A DNA stretch of 64,000 nt. Source: Shouchella patagoniensis (lineage in GTDB: Bacteria > Bacillota > Bacilli > Bacillales > Bacillaceae_D). Where the stretch lies: contig NZ_KV917377.1 in the NCBI RefSeq assembly GCF_002019705.1, positions 1,176,565 to 1,240,564 of the forward strand. The letters are read 5' to 3'. A program made the position numbers and the translations under genes. Shown piece by piece: positions 53,006-62,016 of this stretch; position 1 is the first letter of the stretch; every line of letters starts with the position of its first letter. The notes below the pieces were generated by a model. It saw nothing but the letters and a program-made list of their open reading frames with translations, searched no databases and had not been told where the DNA came from.

Positions 53006-54768
53006 TTCTTTTCAGCTCCTTGCTTTTTCTGAGAGTAGTCACGTTTACGCGGCTTAATCAACGATGTATCGACTTCCTCATATTCAAAGTCAGGTGCCCC
53101 TGTGCTAGGATTATACCAAGCTTTGGTTGTTTTCAAGAAGTCCTCATCGTTACGCTCTGGAAAGTCCGGTTTATAGTGAGCTCCGCGGCTTTCATTCCGG
53201 TTATATGCCCCAATAGTAATTACTCGAGCTAAGTTCAGCATTCCCTCTAGTTGGCGAGTAAACGACGCCCCTTGGTTCGACCATCTTGCTGTATCGTTGA
53301 TGTTAATGTTTTTATAACGTTCCATAAGCTCTTGTATTTTCTCATCTGTTTTTAATAGCTTATCATTATAACGAACTACCGTTACATTATCAGTCATCCA
53401 TTCACCAAGTTCTTTATGAAGCACATATGCATTCTCTTTTCCATCCATACGTAAAATTGATTCGAACTTGTCCTGTTCTTTTTTAGCTTCCGTTTCAAAT
53501 AAAGATGGAGAAAGATCTGCAACTGACTTATCAAGTCCATTCATATACTCAACAGCTTTTGGTCCAGCAACCATACCTCCATAAATTGCAGAAAGCAATG
53601 AATTAGCACCTAATCGGTTAGCTCCGTGTTGAGAATAATCACATTCCCCGGCCGCAAACAATCCTGGAATATTTGTCATTTGATCGTAATCAATCCACAT
53701 ACCACCCATTGAATAGTGGACTGCCGGGAAAATTTTCATTGGCACTTTACGAGGATCATCACCCATGAACTTTTCATAGATCTCAATGATACCACCTAAT
53801 TTAATGTCAAGCTCTTTTGAATCCTTATGGGAAAGGTCTAGGTATACCATGTTTTCTCCATTAATTCCTAAACCTTCATCGACACAAACATGGAAAATTT
53901 CACGTGTTGCAATATCACGTGGCACTAAGTTTCCGTATGCAGGATATTTCTCTTCAAGGAAATACCAAGGTTTCCCATCTTTATACGTCCAGACACGTCC
54001 GCCTTCACCACGTGCAGATTCACTCATTAAGCGAAGCTTATCGTCTCCAGGAATTGCAGTTGGGTGTATCTGAATAAACTCACCGTTTGCATAAGCAACA
54101 CCTTGCTCATACAATTTAGCAGCAGCATATCCTGTATTAATCATCGAATTGGTTGATTTCCCAAAAATAATCCCTGGTCCACCTGTCGCTACAATAACAG
54201 CGTCTGCCGGGAAGCTCTTAATTTCAGCCGAATTTAACTCTTGAGCAGTAATCCCTTTACATACACCATCATCAATAATAGCTGAAAGGAACTCCCAACC
54301 TTCATACTTTGTTACTAGCCCTTGCACTTCGTAACGACGAACTTGCTCATCAAGTGCATAAAGAAGTTGCTGACCAGTTGTTGCACCAGCGAACGCTGTT
54401 CTATGGTGCTGAGTACCGCCAAAACGACGGAAATCTAGCAATCCTTCCGGTGTCCGATTAAACATAACACCCATTCGATCCATTAAATGAATGATGGAAG
54501 GCGCCGCTTCAGTCATTGCTTTTACTGGAGGTTGATTCGCTAAAAAGTCACCACCGTATACACTATCATCAAAATGTTCGTATGGAGAATCTCCTTCTCC
54601 TTTCGTATTAACCGCACCGTTAATGCCACCTTGAGCACAAACGGAGTGAGAACGTTTTACAGGAACGATTGAAAACAAATCAACCTGAACCCCTTTTTCT
54701 GCCGCTTTAATCGTTGCCATTAGGCCTGCTAATCCGCCGCCTACTACAGCAATTCTTCCTTTACTCAT
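53002..54768 (-). CDS. sdhA: Succinate dehydrogenase flavoprotein subunit
   Basis: 588 aa. It oxidises succinate to fumarate. FAD-binding VVGGGLAGLMA at the N-terminus; covalent FAD histidine H41 in KRSHSVCAQGG; catalytic region HPTAIPGDDKLRLMSESARGEGG (in part) and RLGANSLLSAIYGG. The ATG follows GGAGTGG; the upstream GTG lies within that site. Confidence 0.97.
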   Translation of the reverse strand: MSKGRIAVVGGGLAGLMATIKAAEKGVQVDLFSIVPVKRSHSVCAQGGINGAVNTKGEGDSPYEHFDDSVYGGDFLANQPPVKAMTEAAPSIIHLMDRMGVMFNRTPEGLLDFRRFGGTQHHRTAFAGATTGQQLLYALDEQVRRYEVQGLVTKYEGWEFLSAIIDDGVCKGITAQELNSAEIKSFPADAVIVATGGPGIIFGKSTNSMINTGYAAAKLYEQGVAYANGEFIQIHPTAIPGDDKLRLMSESARGEGGRVWTYKDGKPWYFLEEKYPAYGNLVPRDIATREIFHVCVDEGLGINGENMVYLDLSHKDSKELDIKLGGIIEIYEKFMGDDPRKVPMKIFPAVHYSMGGMWIDYDQMTNIPGLFAAGECDYSQHGANRLGANSLLSAIYGGMVAGPKAVEYMNGLDKSVADLSPSLFETEAKKEQDKFESILRMDGKENAYVLHKELGEWMTDNVTVVRYNDKLLKTDEKIQELMERYKNININDTARWSNQGASFTRQLEGMLNLARVITIGAYNRNESRGAHYKPDFPERNDEDFLKTTKAWYNPSTGAPDFEYEEVDTSLIKPRKRDYSQKKQGAEKK

Positions 54769-54801
54769 CAAGTCCACTCCCTACAAGTTCGCAAGTCTTT
54801 T

Positions 54802-55410
54802 TTACACAAATGCTAAAGCAGCCGCGACACCTACATATGTAAGAGCTGCAAATACACCAATCGAAACATAAGTCATGATTTTCTGAGAACGAGGTGTTAC
54901 CGTAATTCCCCATGATACAGCGAAAGACCATAAGCCATTAGCAAAGTGGAATGTCGCAGATACGATACCAACAATATAAAAGGCGAACATCCAGTTGTTT
55001 TGCAAGATATCTGCCATCATTTGATAATTTACTTCCTGTCCAAACATTGCTTGAACGCGAGTATCCCACACATGCCACGCAATGAAAATAAGTAAGAAGA
55101 CCCCGGTAAAGCGTTGAAGAACAAACATCCAGTTTCTGAAAAAACCATAGTGTTTTGTATTGTTTTTTCCTTTAAAAGCAATGTAAATACCATAGGCAGC
55201 ATGATACATAATTGGAAGAAAGATTATAAATATTTCTAGGGCATAACGAAAAGGCAAGCTTTCCATAAAATGAGAAGCTTGGTTAAATGCTTCCGGTCCT
55301 CGAGTTGCAAAATGGTTAACAACTAAATGCTGAATTAAAAAAATTCCGATTGGAATAACCCCTAATAATGAATGCAACCTACGGTTGAAATATTGCTGAT
55401 TACTAGCCAT
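54802..55410 (-). CDS. sdhC: Succinate dehydrogenase cytochrome b558 subunit
   Basis: 202 aa, same length as B. subtilis SdhC, with five membrane helices. The histidines in RRLHSLLG, IQHLVVNH, MYHAAYGIY, AWHVWD and TFHFANGLW are the usual haem-ligand candidates. It anchors SdhAB and passes electrons to menaquinone. The ATG giving MASNQQYF follows GGAGGG at seven bases; the GTG five codons earlier is in the leader. First gene of the operon. Confidence 0.95.
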   Translation of the reverse strand: MASNQQYFNRRLHSLLGVIPIGIFLIQHLVVNHFATRGPEAFNQASHFMESLPFRYALEIFIIFLPIMYHAAYGIYIAFKGKNNTKHYGFFRNWMFVLQRFTGVFLLIFIAWHVWDTRVQAMFGQEVNYQMMADILQNNWMFAFYIVGIVSATFHFANGLWSFAVSWGITVTPRSQKIMTYVSIGVFAALTYVGVAAALAFV

Positions 55411-55800
55411 ACACGTTCCCTCCACGATAGTTTTCCTGTCCAGACCCCAAATAACAATGACTCTCTCTATTTATCTCTTATAACAGAACCTCCCGGCAAT
55501 ATATATACATATTCGACAAATTCTTTAAAACTGTGAAATCTCTTTGACACTTTTCATTTTACTCCTAGGGTATTTTCGAGTCAAGAAAACGGATTCAATT
55601 TGTATTGATTTAAAAGGCTTTAGAATCTTCTATCTATTACCCGGGAAAATATAAATTTATCTTAATAAGCTTCAAGATAAGGTTTTTTCTCTCTTACATG
55701 ATTTTTCTTTTTAGACTTAAAGAAGAACGGCTGACAAAATCATCAATCAACGATAGTATAGAAATGGAGGGAATTTGAATAGAGTTAATGGGGTGTCCGT
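55411..55800. other. Divergent intergenic region between sdhC and yslB
   Basis: AT-rich. It holds the sdh promoter (separate entry) with a leader of about 140 bases. On the yslB side I find only weak promoter-like strings (CTGACA..TAGTAT). No reading frame with a ribosome site. Confidence 0.6.
55556..55584 (-). promoter_or_regulatory. Sigma-A promoter of sdhCAB
   Basis: TTGACT, 17 bases, TAAAAT on the minus strand. Confidence 0.72.
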
Positions 55801-56217
55801 ATGAATGAAGACAATAATTCCAACTTTGGATACGATTTAATACGTAATGACGTGCTTCGCCAGCTATTGGGAAGCGAACATGACAGCCTACTCTATTGGG
55901 TAGGAAAAACAGTGGCTAGAGACACAGAACTAGCTTCCCTCGATGAAGTGGTTTCTTTTTTTGCGCAGGCAGAATGGGGTGACCTTGAACGCTTAAAAGA
56001 AAAAAGAAGCGAATACATATTCGAACTAACAGGTAGTTGGATGGGAAGAAAAGACAAGCGCTGTTACCAACTTGAAGCAGGGTTTCTAGCAGAAATATTT
56101 GAACGTTGGCATGAATTAACGACTGCTGTAACCTATACTGAAAAACGAAATAGCATTCAATTTACTGTCCATTTAGATCGCCATGATCCACTTTTAATGG
56201 ATGAGCCAAAAACCTAA
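55801..56217 (+). CDS. yslB: YslB, DUF2507 family protein
   Basis: 138 aa, soluble. It matches the DUF2507/YslB type (GYDLIRNDVLRQLLGSEHDSLLYWVGK, in part, and FFAQAEWGDLERLKEK), a V4R-like alpha/beta fold of unknown function. Some relatives bind small hydrophobic ligands. ATG after GGGGTG. Opposite in strand to sdhC and uvrC, sharing a bidirectional terminator with uvrC. lysC, its neighbour in B. subtilis, is absent here. Confidence 0.88.
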   Translation: MNEDNNSNFGYDLIRNDVLRQLLGSEHDSLLYWVGKTVARDTELASLDEVVSFFAQAEWGDLERLKEKRSEYIFELTGSWMGRKDKRCYQLEAGFLAEIFERWHELTTAVTYTEKRNSIQFTVHLDRHDPLLMDEPKT

Positions 56218-56229
56218 ACATAAGACAAC

Positions 56230-56263
56230 AGAAAGCCCAAGATAAAAAATCTTGGGCTTTCTT
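56230..56263. terminator. Bidirectional terminator between yslB and uvrC
   Basis: GAAAGCCCAAGAT and ATCTTGGGCTTTC, a perfect 13-bp stem with an A/T-rich loop. It sits between convergent genes. Confidence 0.85.
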
Positions 56264-56268
56264 GAGAG

Positions 56269-58050
56269 TTAGTTTTTCTCATTTTTATTTAATGTATTGT
56301 GAATTGTGTTTGCCAAAGAAGCAGGCACATACTCACTTAATTCTTCAACTGTCGCTTCTTTCATCTTTTTAACCGAACCAAACGCTTTTAATAATGTTCT
56401 TCGCCTTTTTTCTCCAATTCCTGGAATGTCATCTAGCGCTGATTGAAAGAAAGTCTTTGAGCGTGTTTGTCGATGAAATGTAATTGCGAATCGATGAACT
56501 TCGTCTTGGATTCGCTGCAATAAATAAAACTCGTGGCTATCTCGTTTTAATGGAACGACAACAGGTGGTGCACCCAAAATTAACTGAGATGTCCGGTGCT
56601 TTTCATCTTTGGCCAGACCACATACTGGTATATCTAATCCTAGTTCATCTTCAATAATCTCTTTTGCAGCCGATATTTGCCCTACACCACCGTCAATTAC
56701 TATTAGATCAGGTAATGCGAGATCTTCCTTAAGTAGACGGACATAGCGCCGTCTAACAACTTCACGCATCGATCCATAATCATCGGGTCCTTCGACTGTT
56801 TTAATCTTATACTTTCGGTAGTCCTTACGATGAGGTTTACCATTTAAGAAGACAACCATTGCAGAAACAGGATCTACCCCTTGAATGTTTGAGTTATCGA
56901 ACGCTTCAATACGATAAGGGGCATCTATACCCATTGCAATCCCTAATCGCTCAACAGCTTTTACAGTACGCTCTTCATCTCGTTCAATTAGAGAAAATTT
57001 CTCTTTTAAAGCTAGCATTGCATTTTCTTCAGCTAAATCAAGCAAGGATTTCTTTTGCCCTCGTTTTGGCTGTGTCACTTTTACTTCTAATAATTCCGTT
57101 AGCAACTCATGATCAACTTGTTCGGCAACAAAAATTTCCTTTGGTTTAACATGGTTTTTCTCTAAATAGAATTGGGCAACAAAAGTAAGGAGTTCTTCTG
57201 TTGGTTCTTGATATATTGGGAAAATAGAAACATCACGCTCGATCAGTCTTCCTTGTCGTACAAAAAAGACTTGTACGCACATCCAGCCTTTATCATAGGA
57301 ATAGCCAAATACGTCTCTATCAGTTTGATCCGCAAACGACATCTTTTGCTTTTCCATCACTTTTTCCATTTGCATAAGTGTGTCGCGTAATTCCTTCGCC
57401 CGTTCAAAATCAAGCTCTTCAGCAGCCTTTTCCATCTTCTCTTGCAGTTGTGCTTTAATATCTGTATGACCACTTTTTAAAAAACGAGTAATCTCCTGTA
57501 CCATCTGTTGATTCGTATCGATACTTACATCGTATACACAAGGTGCTAAACATTGCCCGATATGATAATATAAGCAAACACTATCAGGCATTTTCCGACA
57601 TTTTCGCAGGGGATAAAGCCTATCCAACAACTTTTTTGTTTCTGATGCAGCACCTGCATTTGGATAAGGCCCAAAATATTTGCCCCCATCTTTTTTTACT
57701 TGACGCGTAATCAATAAACGGGGATGTTTTTCATTCGTAATCTTAATATACGGATACGTTTTGTCATCCTTAAGCAAAACATTGTATTTCGGGTCATGTT
57801 TTTTAATAAGTGTTAATTCTAAAATAAGTGCTTCAATATTACTCGAGGTAACAATGTATTCGAAGTCTCTGATTTCCGAAACAAGCCGCTGTGTTTTGCT
57901 ATCGTGGCTTCCTGTGAAATAAGAGCGGACACGGTTTTTTAATACTTTTGCTTTTCCAACATAAATGATTCTATTTTGCTTGTCTTTCATTAGATAGCAA
58001 CCAGGTTTATCCGAAAGCAGCGCCAGTTTATTTTTGATCGCATCGCTCAT
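56269..58050 (-). CDS. uvrC: UvrC, excinuclease ABC subunit C
   Basis: 593 aa. It makes both incisions in nucleotide excision repair. The N-terminal GIY-YIG nuclease ([21 protein letters not shown], in part) cuts 3'. The UVR motif ([17 protein letters not shown]) binds UvrB. The RNase H-like domain ([22 protein letters not shown]) cuts 5', and a C-terminal HhH pair ([15 protein letters not shown]) binds DNA. The ATG giving MSDAIKNK is eight bases after GGAGG; the ATG two codons earlier is too close. Confidence 0.97.
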   Translation of the reverse strand: MSDAIKNKLALLSDKPGCYLMKDKQNRIIYVGKAKVLKNRVRSYFTGSHDSKTQRLVSEIRDFEYIVTSSNIEALILELTLIKKHDPKYNVLLKDDKTYPYIKITNEKHPRLLITRQVKKDGGKYFGPYPNAGAASETKKLLDRLYPLRKCRKMPDSVCLYYHIGQCLAPCVYDVSIDTNQQMVQEITRFLKSGHTDIKAQLQEKMEKAAEELDFERAKELRDTLMQMEKVMEKQKMSFADQTDRDVFGYSYDKGWMCVQVFFVRQGRLIERDVSIFPIYQEPTEELLTFVAQFYLEKNHVKPKEIFVAEQVDHELLTELLEVKVTQPKRGQKKSLLDLAEENAMLALKEKFSLIERDEERTVKAVERLGIAMGIDAPYRIEAFDNSNIQGVDPVSAMVVFLNGKPHRKDYRKYKIKTVEGPDDYGSMREVVRRRYVRLLKEDLALPDLIVIDGGVGQISAAKEIIEDELGLDIPVCGLAKDEKHRTSQLILGAPPVVVPLKRDSHEFYLLQRIQDEVHRFAITFHRQTRSKTFFQSALDDIPGIGEKRRRTLLKAFGSVKKMKEATVEELSEYVPASLANTIHNTLNKNEKN

Positions 58051-58070
58051 GTACATTTCCTCCTTGCAGT

Positions 58071-58106
58071 AAAAAACCGCCTTTCCAATTGCGAGAAAGA
58101 CGGCTT
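58071..58106 (-). terminator. Terminator between trxA and uvrC
   Basis: AGCCGTCTTTC and GGAAAGGCGGTT stem (with G-U pairs) then TTTTT on the minus strand. Confidence 0.85.
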
Positions 58107-58114
58107 TTGTATCA

Positions 58115-58429
58115 TTACATTTGCTTGTTTAACAGTTCAGCTAGTGCTTCTTTTGGTTGAAAACCAACCGCTTTGTCAACAACTTCACCGTCTTTTAAAA
58201 CAAGTAGAGTTGGAATACTCATTACGCCAAACTTACCAGCTGTTTCTTGGTTTTCATCAACATCTACTTTCACGATTTTTGCTTTATCTCCAAGATCTCC
58301 GTCTAATTCTTCAAGCACTGGAGCAATCATTTTACAAGGTCCACACCATGGTGCCCAAAAGTCTACAAGAACGACCCCATCTTTTGTTTCCTCAGTAAAA
58401 TTTTGATCAGTAGCATTTACAATTGCCAT
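58115..58429 (-). CDS. trxA: Thioredoxin
   Basis: 104 aa cytoplasmic disulfide reductant. Active site WCGPC with C29 and C32, conserved cis-proline in [11 protein letters not shown] after AAAGGGG. Its own terminator separates it from uvrC. Confidence 0.98.
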   Translation of the reverse strand: MAIVNATDQNFTEETKDGVVLVDFWAPWCGPCKMIAPVLEELDGDLGDKAKIVKVDVDENQETAGKFGVMSIPTLLVLKDGEVVDKAVGFQPKEALAELLNKQM

Positions 58430-58558
58430 TCGTTTAATCCCCTTTCAGTTACTAGCTTAAATACAGTATATCATCCTTCATGCAAGCAAGGAAACTAACT
58501 TGCCTATAAGCATTAGAGTACCCACTGTCGACTTATCATAAACGATTCTTGTGCAAAT

Positions 58559-58589
58559 AGAAAGCCACTTGCTTAAAGCAAGTGGCTTC
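58559..58589 (-). terminator. Hairpin downstream of etfA
   Basis: GAAGCCACTTGC and GCAAGTGGCTTTC form a stem about 130 bases past the etfA stop; only a short T run follows. Confidence 0.6.
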
Positions 58590-58716
58590 GAACTGAAAAC
58601 AAAGCTCGCGAACGTTTTTGCTCATTCAGTCATATGCTAATGAACTTATTGTGCATTCACACCTTGCCACAAAATTAATTCTAGTCTAAGAAACGTTTCT
58701 TTTTAATACGTTGCTA

Positions 58717-59694
58717 TTAGTTTGAAACGAGTACACTTTTTAATTCCTCAGTTAAAAGTGGAAGAATTTCAAATAAATCGCCCACAATACCATAATCAGC
58801 AACATCAAATATCGGTGCTTCTGGATCTTTATTAATAGCAACAATTACTTTTGAATTTGACATTCCAGCTAGGTGTTGAATTGCTCCAGAAAGTCCAACT
58901 GCTATATAAAGATCTGGTGTAACAACTTTACCTGTTTGACCAATTTGAAGCGAATAGTCACAATACTCAGCGTCACAAGCTCCACGCGAAGCGCCTACTG
59001 CTCCCCCAAGAAGGTCGGCAAGCTCCTTCAATGGTTTAAACCCCTCTTCACTTTTTACACCTCGACCTCCAGCAACAATAATGTTTGCCTCGGCTAAATC
59101 AACTCCACCTGTTGCCTTTTTAACCACATCTTTAACAACAGTACGCAAATCTTGAATATCTACTGAAACGGTTTCAACCTCACCTGTAATGGAATCGTCT
59201 TTATCAATAGCACTGATATTATTCGGACGAATTGTTACGATTAAAGAACCATCACCAGCAGCAGTTCTTTTTTCAAATGCTTTGCCAGAATAAATCGGTC
59301 GAATAAACACAGGCTCATTCGTATTCTCAATGGTTACAACATCGGAAAATAATGCAGCATCTAATTTGACAGCCAACCTTGGTGAAATATCTTTCCCAAT
59401 GGAAGTATGGCCTAAAACAATTACATCAGGGTTTTCTTTATCAAATACTTGCAAATACGCTTGTTTATAAGCATCTGTAGTGTAATGCTTTAATTCATCA
59501 TGTTCTGTTACGATTACACGATCTGCACCATATGCAAACAACTGACTTGCGATGGATTGAACCCCCTCTCCTGCAAGAACAGCCACTACTTCTCCACCAT
59601 CAGCGATCTGTTTAGCAGCCCCAATTGCTTCGAATGAAACATTGCGGAGCTCTCCACTTTTAGCTTCTGCTAATACGATTGTCTTTTTCGCCAT
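58717..59694 (-). CDS. etfA: Electron transfer flavoprotein alpha subunit
   Basis: 325 aa. With EtfB it takes electrons from acyl-CoA dehydrogenases. The FAD-binding C-terminal domain contains VAGGRGVKSEEGFK, GASRGACDAEYCDYSLQIGQTG (in part) and LSGAIQHLAGM. ATG with AGGAGG. Last gene of the fadR-ysiB-etfB-etfA unit. Confidence 0.97.
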   Translation of the reverse strand: MAKKTIVLAEAKSGELRNVSFEAIGAAKQIADGGEVVAVLAGEGVQSIASQLFAYGADRVIVTEHDELKHYTTDAYKQAYLQVFDKENPDVIVLGHTSIGKDISPRLAVKLDAALFSDVVTIENTNEPVFIRPIYSGKAFEKRTAAGDGSLIVTIRPNNISAIDKDDSITGEVETVSVDIQDLRTVVKDVVKKATGGVDLAEANIIVAGGRGVKSEEGFKPLKELADLLGGAVGASRGACDAEYCDYSLQIGQTGKVVTPDLYIAVGLSGAIQHLAGMSNSKVIVAINKDPEAPIFDVADYGIVGDLFEILPLLTEELKSVLVSN

Positions 59695-59708
59695 AAGTTA
59701 TATCCTCC

Positions 59709-60479
59709 TTAAATAACTTTCGCTTCTGATTTTAATAACGAGACAAGTTCTTTCACTTGTTCGCTTGGTTCTCCTTCAAGCTTTTTACCTGCTTGTTTTT
59801 CAAGTGGAAGATACACTTCTTGAACAATTGTCTTTGCTTCAACATCATCTTCATCAACATCTAAATCATCTAAATCCAGTACTTCAAGAGGTTTTTTCTT
59901 CGCTTTCATAATACCCGGCAGTGATGGATAACGTGGATCATTTAACCCTTGTTGTGCTGTTACTAGAAGCGGCAATGTTGCTTCTACTGTTTCTTCATCT
60001 CCTTCAACATCTCTAACAATTGTTGCTTTATCTCCAGATACTAAAATACTCGTAATTGTTGTTACTTGTCCGATACCTAGTAACTCTGCCAAGCGGGGAC
60101 CGACTTGACCCGAACCACCATCAACCGCCACATTTCCTGCCAAAATAATATCAGCATCCTTATCTTTAAAGAAAGCATAGAGCAATGATGCGGTTGTAAA
60201 TGGATCACTTTCATCGATTTCTTCACGATCAATTAACACACCTTTATCTGCACCCATCGCGAGTGCCGTGCGTAATTGCTTTTCCGCCTCTTCTTCTCCT
60301 ACGGTTACGACAGTTACTTCCCCTCCATGTTCATCGCGAAGAACCAGCGCTTCTTCCACTGCGTATTCATCATAAGGGTTAATTATAAATTCTGCCCCTT
60401 CTTCTTGTACTTTTCCATTTGAAATAGAGATCTTTTCTTCCGTGTCAAACGTTCTTTTTAAGATGACATAAATATTCAT
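59709..60479 (-). CDS. etfB: Electron transfer flavoprotein beta subunit
   Basis: 256 aa. AMP/FAD-associated fold; NPYDEYAVEEAL, the GNVAVDGGSGQVGPRLAELLG segment (in part) and the C-terminal recognition loop region. ATG with GGAGG. Twenty bases after the enoyl-CoA hydratase gene, and paired with etfA as in beta-oxidation clusters. Confidence 0.97.
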   Translation of the reverse strand: MNIYVILKRTFDTEEKISISNGKVQEEGAEFIINPYDEYAVEEALVLRDEHGGEVTVVTVGEEEAEKQLRTALAMGADKGVLIDREEIDESDPFTTASLLYAFFKDKDADIILAGNVAVDGGSGQVGPRLAELLGIGQVTTITSILVSGDKATIVRDVEGDEETVEATLPLLVTAQQGLNDPRYPSLPGIMKAKKKPLEVLDLDDLDVDEDDVEAKTIVQEVYLPLEKQAGKKLEGEPSEQVKELVSLLKSEAKVI

Positions 60480-60498
60480 TTACAAAACCTCCAGTATG

Positions 60499-61269
60499 TT
60501 AATTCCCCTGAAATCGGGGCTCCCGTTTTTCCAGAAAAGCTTGAACACCTTCCTTGCGATCATCTTGCATATAAACTTCTCCAAAACACTCTAATTCTTT
60601 TGTAAAACCTTCTTCACGGTCTCCATCGCTTGTCGCTACGAGTTCAAGTGTACGGCGAACCGTTAAGGGGCTTTTTGCCGCAATGCCAGTGGCAATTGTC
60701 ATCACATCTTTAAGTAAATCTTCTTCTTTACTAACTTGATTAATCAGACCAAACATTAAAGCTTCCTCCGCCTTAATAGGTTTGCTCGTCAACATTAATT
60801 CTAGTGCTTTTGCTTTTCCAATCAACTTAGGTAGCCGTTGTGTACCACCAAAGCCAGGAATAAGACCTAAATTAAGCTCTGGTAATCCTAGTTTCGTGCC
60901 TTCAGCAGCTATCCGCATATGACAAGCCATCGCAAGCTCAAGCCCTCCCCCGAGCGCAGCCCCATGAATAGCAGCAATCACCGGTTTGGGAGCGTTTTCA
61001 ATTTTAAAAAATGTATCTTGCCCCTTTTTACCAAGCTCTGCAAATTCGTGTCCGTCTTCAACGTCAATAAATTCTTTAATATCAGCTCCAGCTGCAAAGA
61101 AACGACCCTCGCCATGGATTACAACGCATTTAATTGTTTCATCGTTGTAGACCTTTTCAAAATGATGCTCAAGTTCATCCATGACCGAGCGAGCAAGAGC
61201 ATTAGCAGGTGGGCGATTTAAAGTAATAACCGCCACACCATTTTCTACCTTCCATTTTGTCTGTGCCAT
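60499..61269 (-). CDS. ysiB: Enoyl-CoA hydratase (YsiB/FadB-like)
   Basis: 256 aa crotonase fold. CoA/oxyanion motif AAGADIKEF, HGAALGGGLELAMACHMRIA (in part) with the second oxyanion glycine, and catalytic acids in the LPELNLGLIPGFGGTQRL segment. It hydrates 2-enoyl-CoA in beta-oxidation. Seven bases after fadR, same order as in B. subtilis. Confidence 0.95.
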   Translation of the reverse strand: MAQTKWKVENGVAVITLNRPPANALARSVMDELEHHFEKVYNDETIKCVVIHGEGRFFAAGADIKEFIDVEDGHEFAELGKKGQDTFFKIENAPKPVIAAIHGAALGGGLELAMACHMRIAAEGTKLGLPELNLGLIPGFGGTQRLPKLIGKAKALELMLTSKPIKAEEALMFGLINQVSKEEDLLKDVMTIATGIAAKSPLTVRRTLELVATSDGDREEGFTKELECFGEVYMQDDRKEGVQAFLEKREPRFQGN

Positions 61270-61275
61270 CTTGTC

Positions 61276-61878
61276 TTATCCAACTCCTTTCACGTCGCCA
61301 GCAAGACCATACAATAACATTTGCTGGACTTTTACCGCCTGTGATTCTAATGAAAACTTCCCTTCTGACATGACCCAATTTGAGACCACTTCATCTAAAG
61401 TCCCAAAAATCATCTGTCGAGCAAGTAACGGGTCAAGATGCGAATAAAAGCTCCCGCTTTCTTTCCCCTCCTTTACTAATTCGTCTAAAAGTGACAAATA
61501 TCCTTTTAAAACCTGGTTAATCCTTAATCGCAACTCTGTTTTTGATTGTCTTAATTCAAGCTGAGTGACAACGGCTAAGTAATAATCTGCCTCTAATTGA
61601 GAAAAATGAGAATGGACTAGTCGATTCAATTTTTCTTCTGTCGTTTTCTCGTTTTGAATGATTTCCCTACTTTTTTTTACAAAAGAACCCATCTTTTCTT
61701 CAAACAACGAAATTAAAATATCTTCCTTGTTTTTAAAATATAAATAAATGGTTCCATCTGCCACACCGGCTTCTTTTGCAATCTTAGAAACTTGTGCTTG
61801 ATGGAAACCATGCTTTGCAATAACAATGACTGCAGCATCGATAATTTGATCGTACTTTTGACCACGCTTTTTACTCAA
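61276..61878 (-). CDS. fadR: FadR, TetR-family repressor of fatty acid degradation
   Basis: 200 aa. The N-terminal TetR helix-turn-helix reads VSKIAKEAGVADGTIYLYFKNKEDIL, nearly the same as in B. subtilis FadR (YsiA). The C-terminal domain would bind long-chain acyl-CoA and release DNA. I choose TTG (MSKKRGQK) eight bases after AAGGAG; an ATG two codons earlier (61884) is only two bases from that site. It has its own promoter, and a perfect FadR palindrome overlaps the predicted start of transcription, so it represses itself and the genes after it. Confidence 0.93.
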   Translation of the reverse strand: MSKKRGQKYDQIIDAAVIVIAKHGFHQAQVSKIAKEAGVADGTIYLYFKNKEDILISLFEEKMGSFVKKSREIIQNEKTTEEKLNRLVHSHFSQLEADYYLAVVTQLELRQSKTELRLRINQVLKGYLSLLDELVKEGKESGSFYSHLDPLLARQMIFGTLDEVVSNWVMSEGKFSLESQAVKVQQMLLYGLAGDVKGVG

Positions 61879-61902
61879 ACCCATCTCTCCTTAAGTAAAC
61901 TA

Positions 61903-61920
61903 TGAATGAATGTTCATTCA
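61903..61920 (-). promoter_or_regulatory. FadR operator
   Basis: TGAATGAATGTTCATTCA, a perfect palindrome (flanked by A and T as well), of the form known for B. subtilis FadR sites. It starts a few bases after the predicted +1. Confidence 0.85.
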
Positions 61921-61929
61921 TATAAAGCG

Positions 61930-61958
61930 AGTATAATATGATTGACTTCAATTGTCAA
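61930..61958 (-). promoter_or_regulatory. Sigma-A promoter of fadR-ysiB-etfBA
   Basis: TTGACA, 17 bases, TATACT on the minus strand, between fadD and fadR. Confidence 0.85.
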
Positions 61959-61974
61959 ACCACTACTTCAAAAC

Positions 61975-62010
61975 AAAAAGGTTTCTTTACAACTAGCGCA
62001 AAGAAACCTT
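61975..62010 (-). terminator. Terminator after fadD
   Basis: AAGGTTTCTTT and AAAGAAACCTT, a perfect 11-bp stem, then TTTG on the minus strand. With the promoter downstream it splits fadD from fadR. Confidence 0.75.
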
Positions 62011-62016
62011 AGATAA

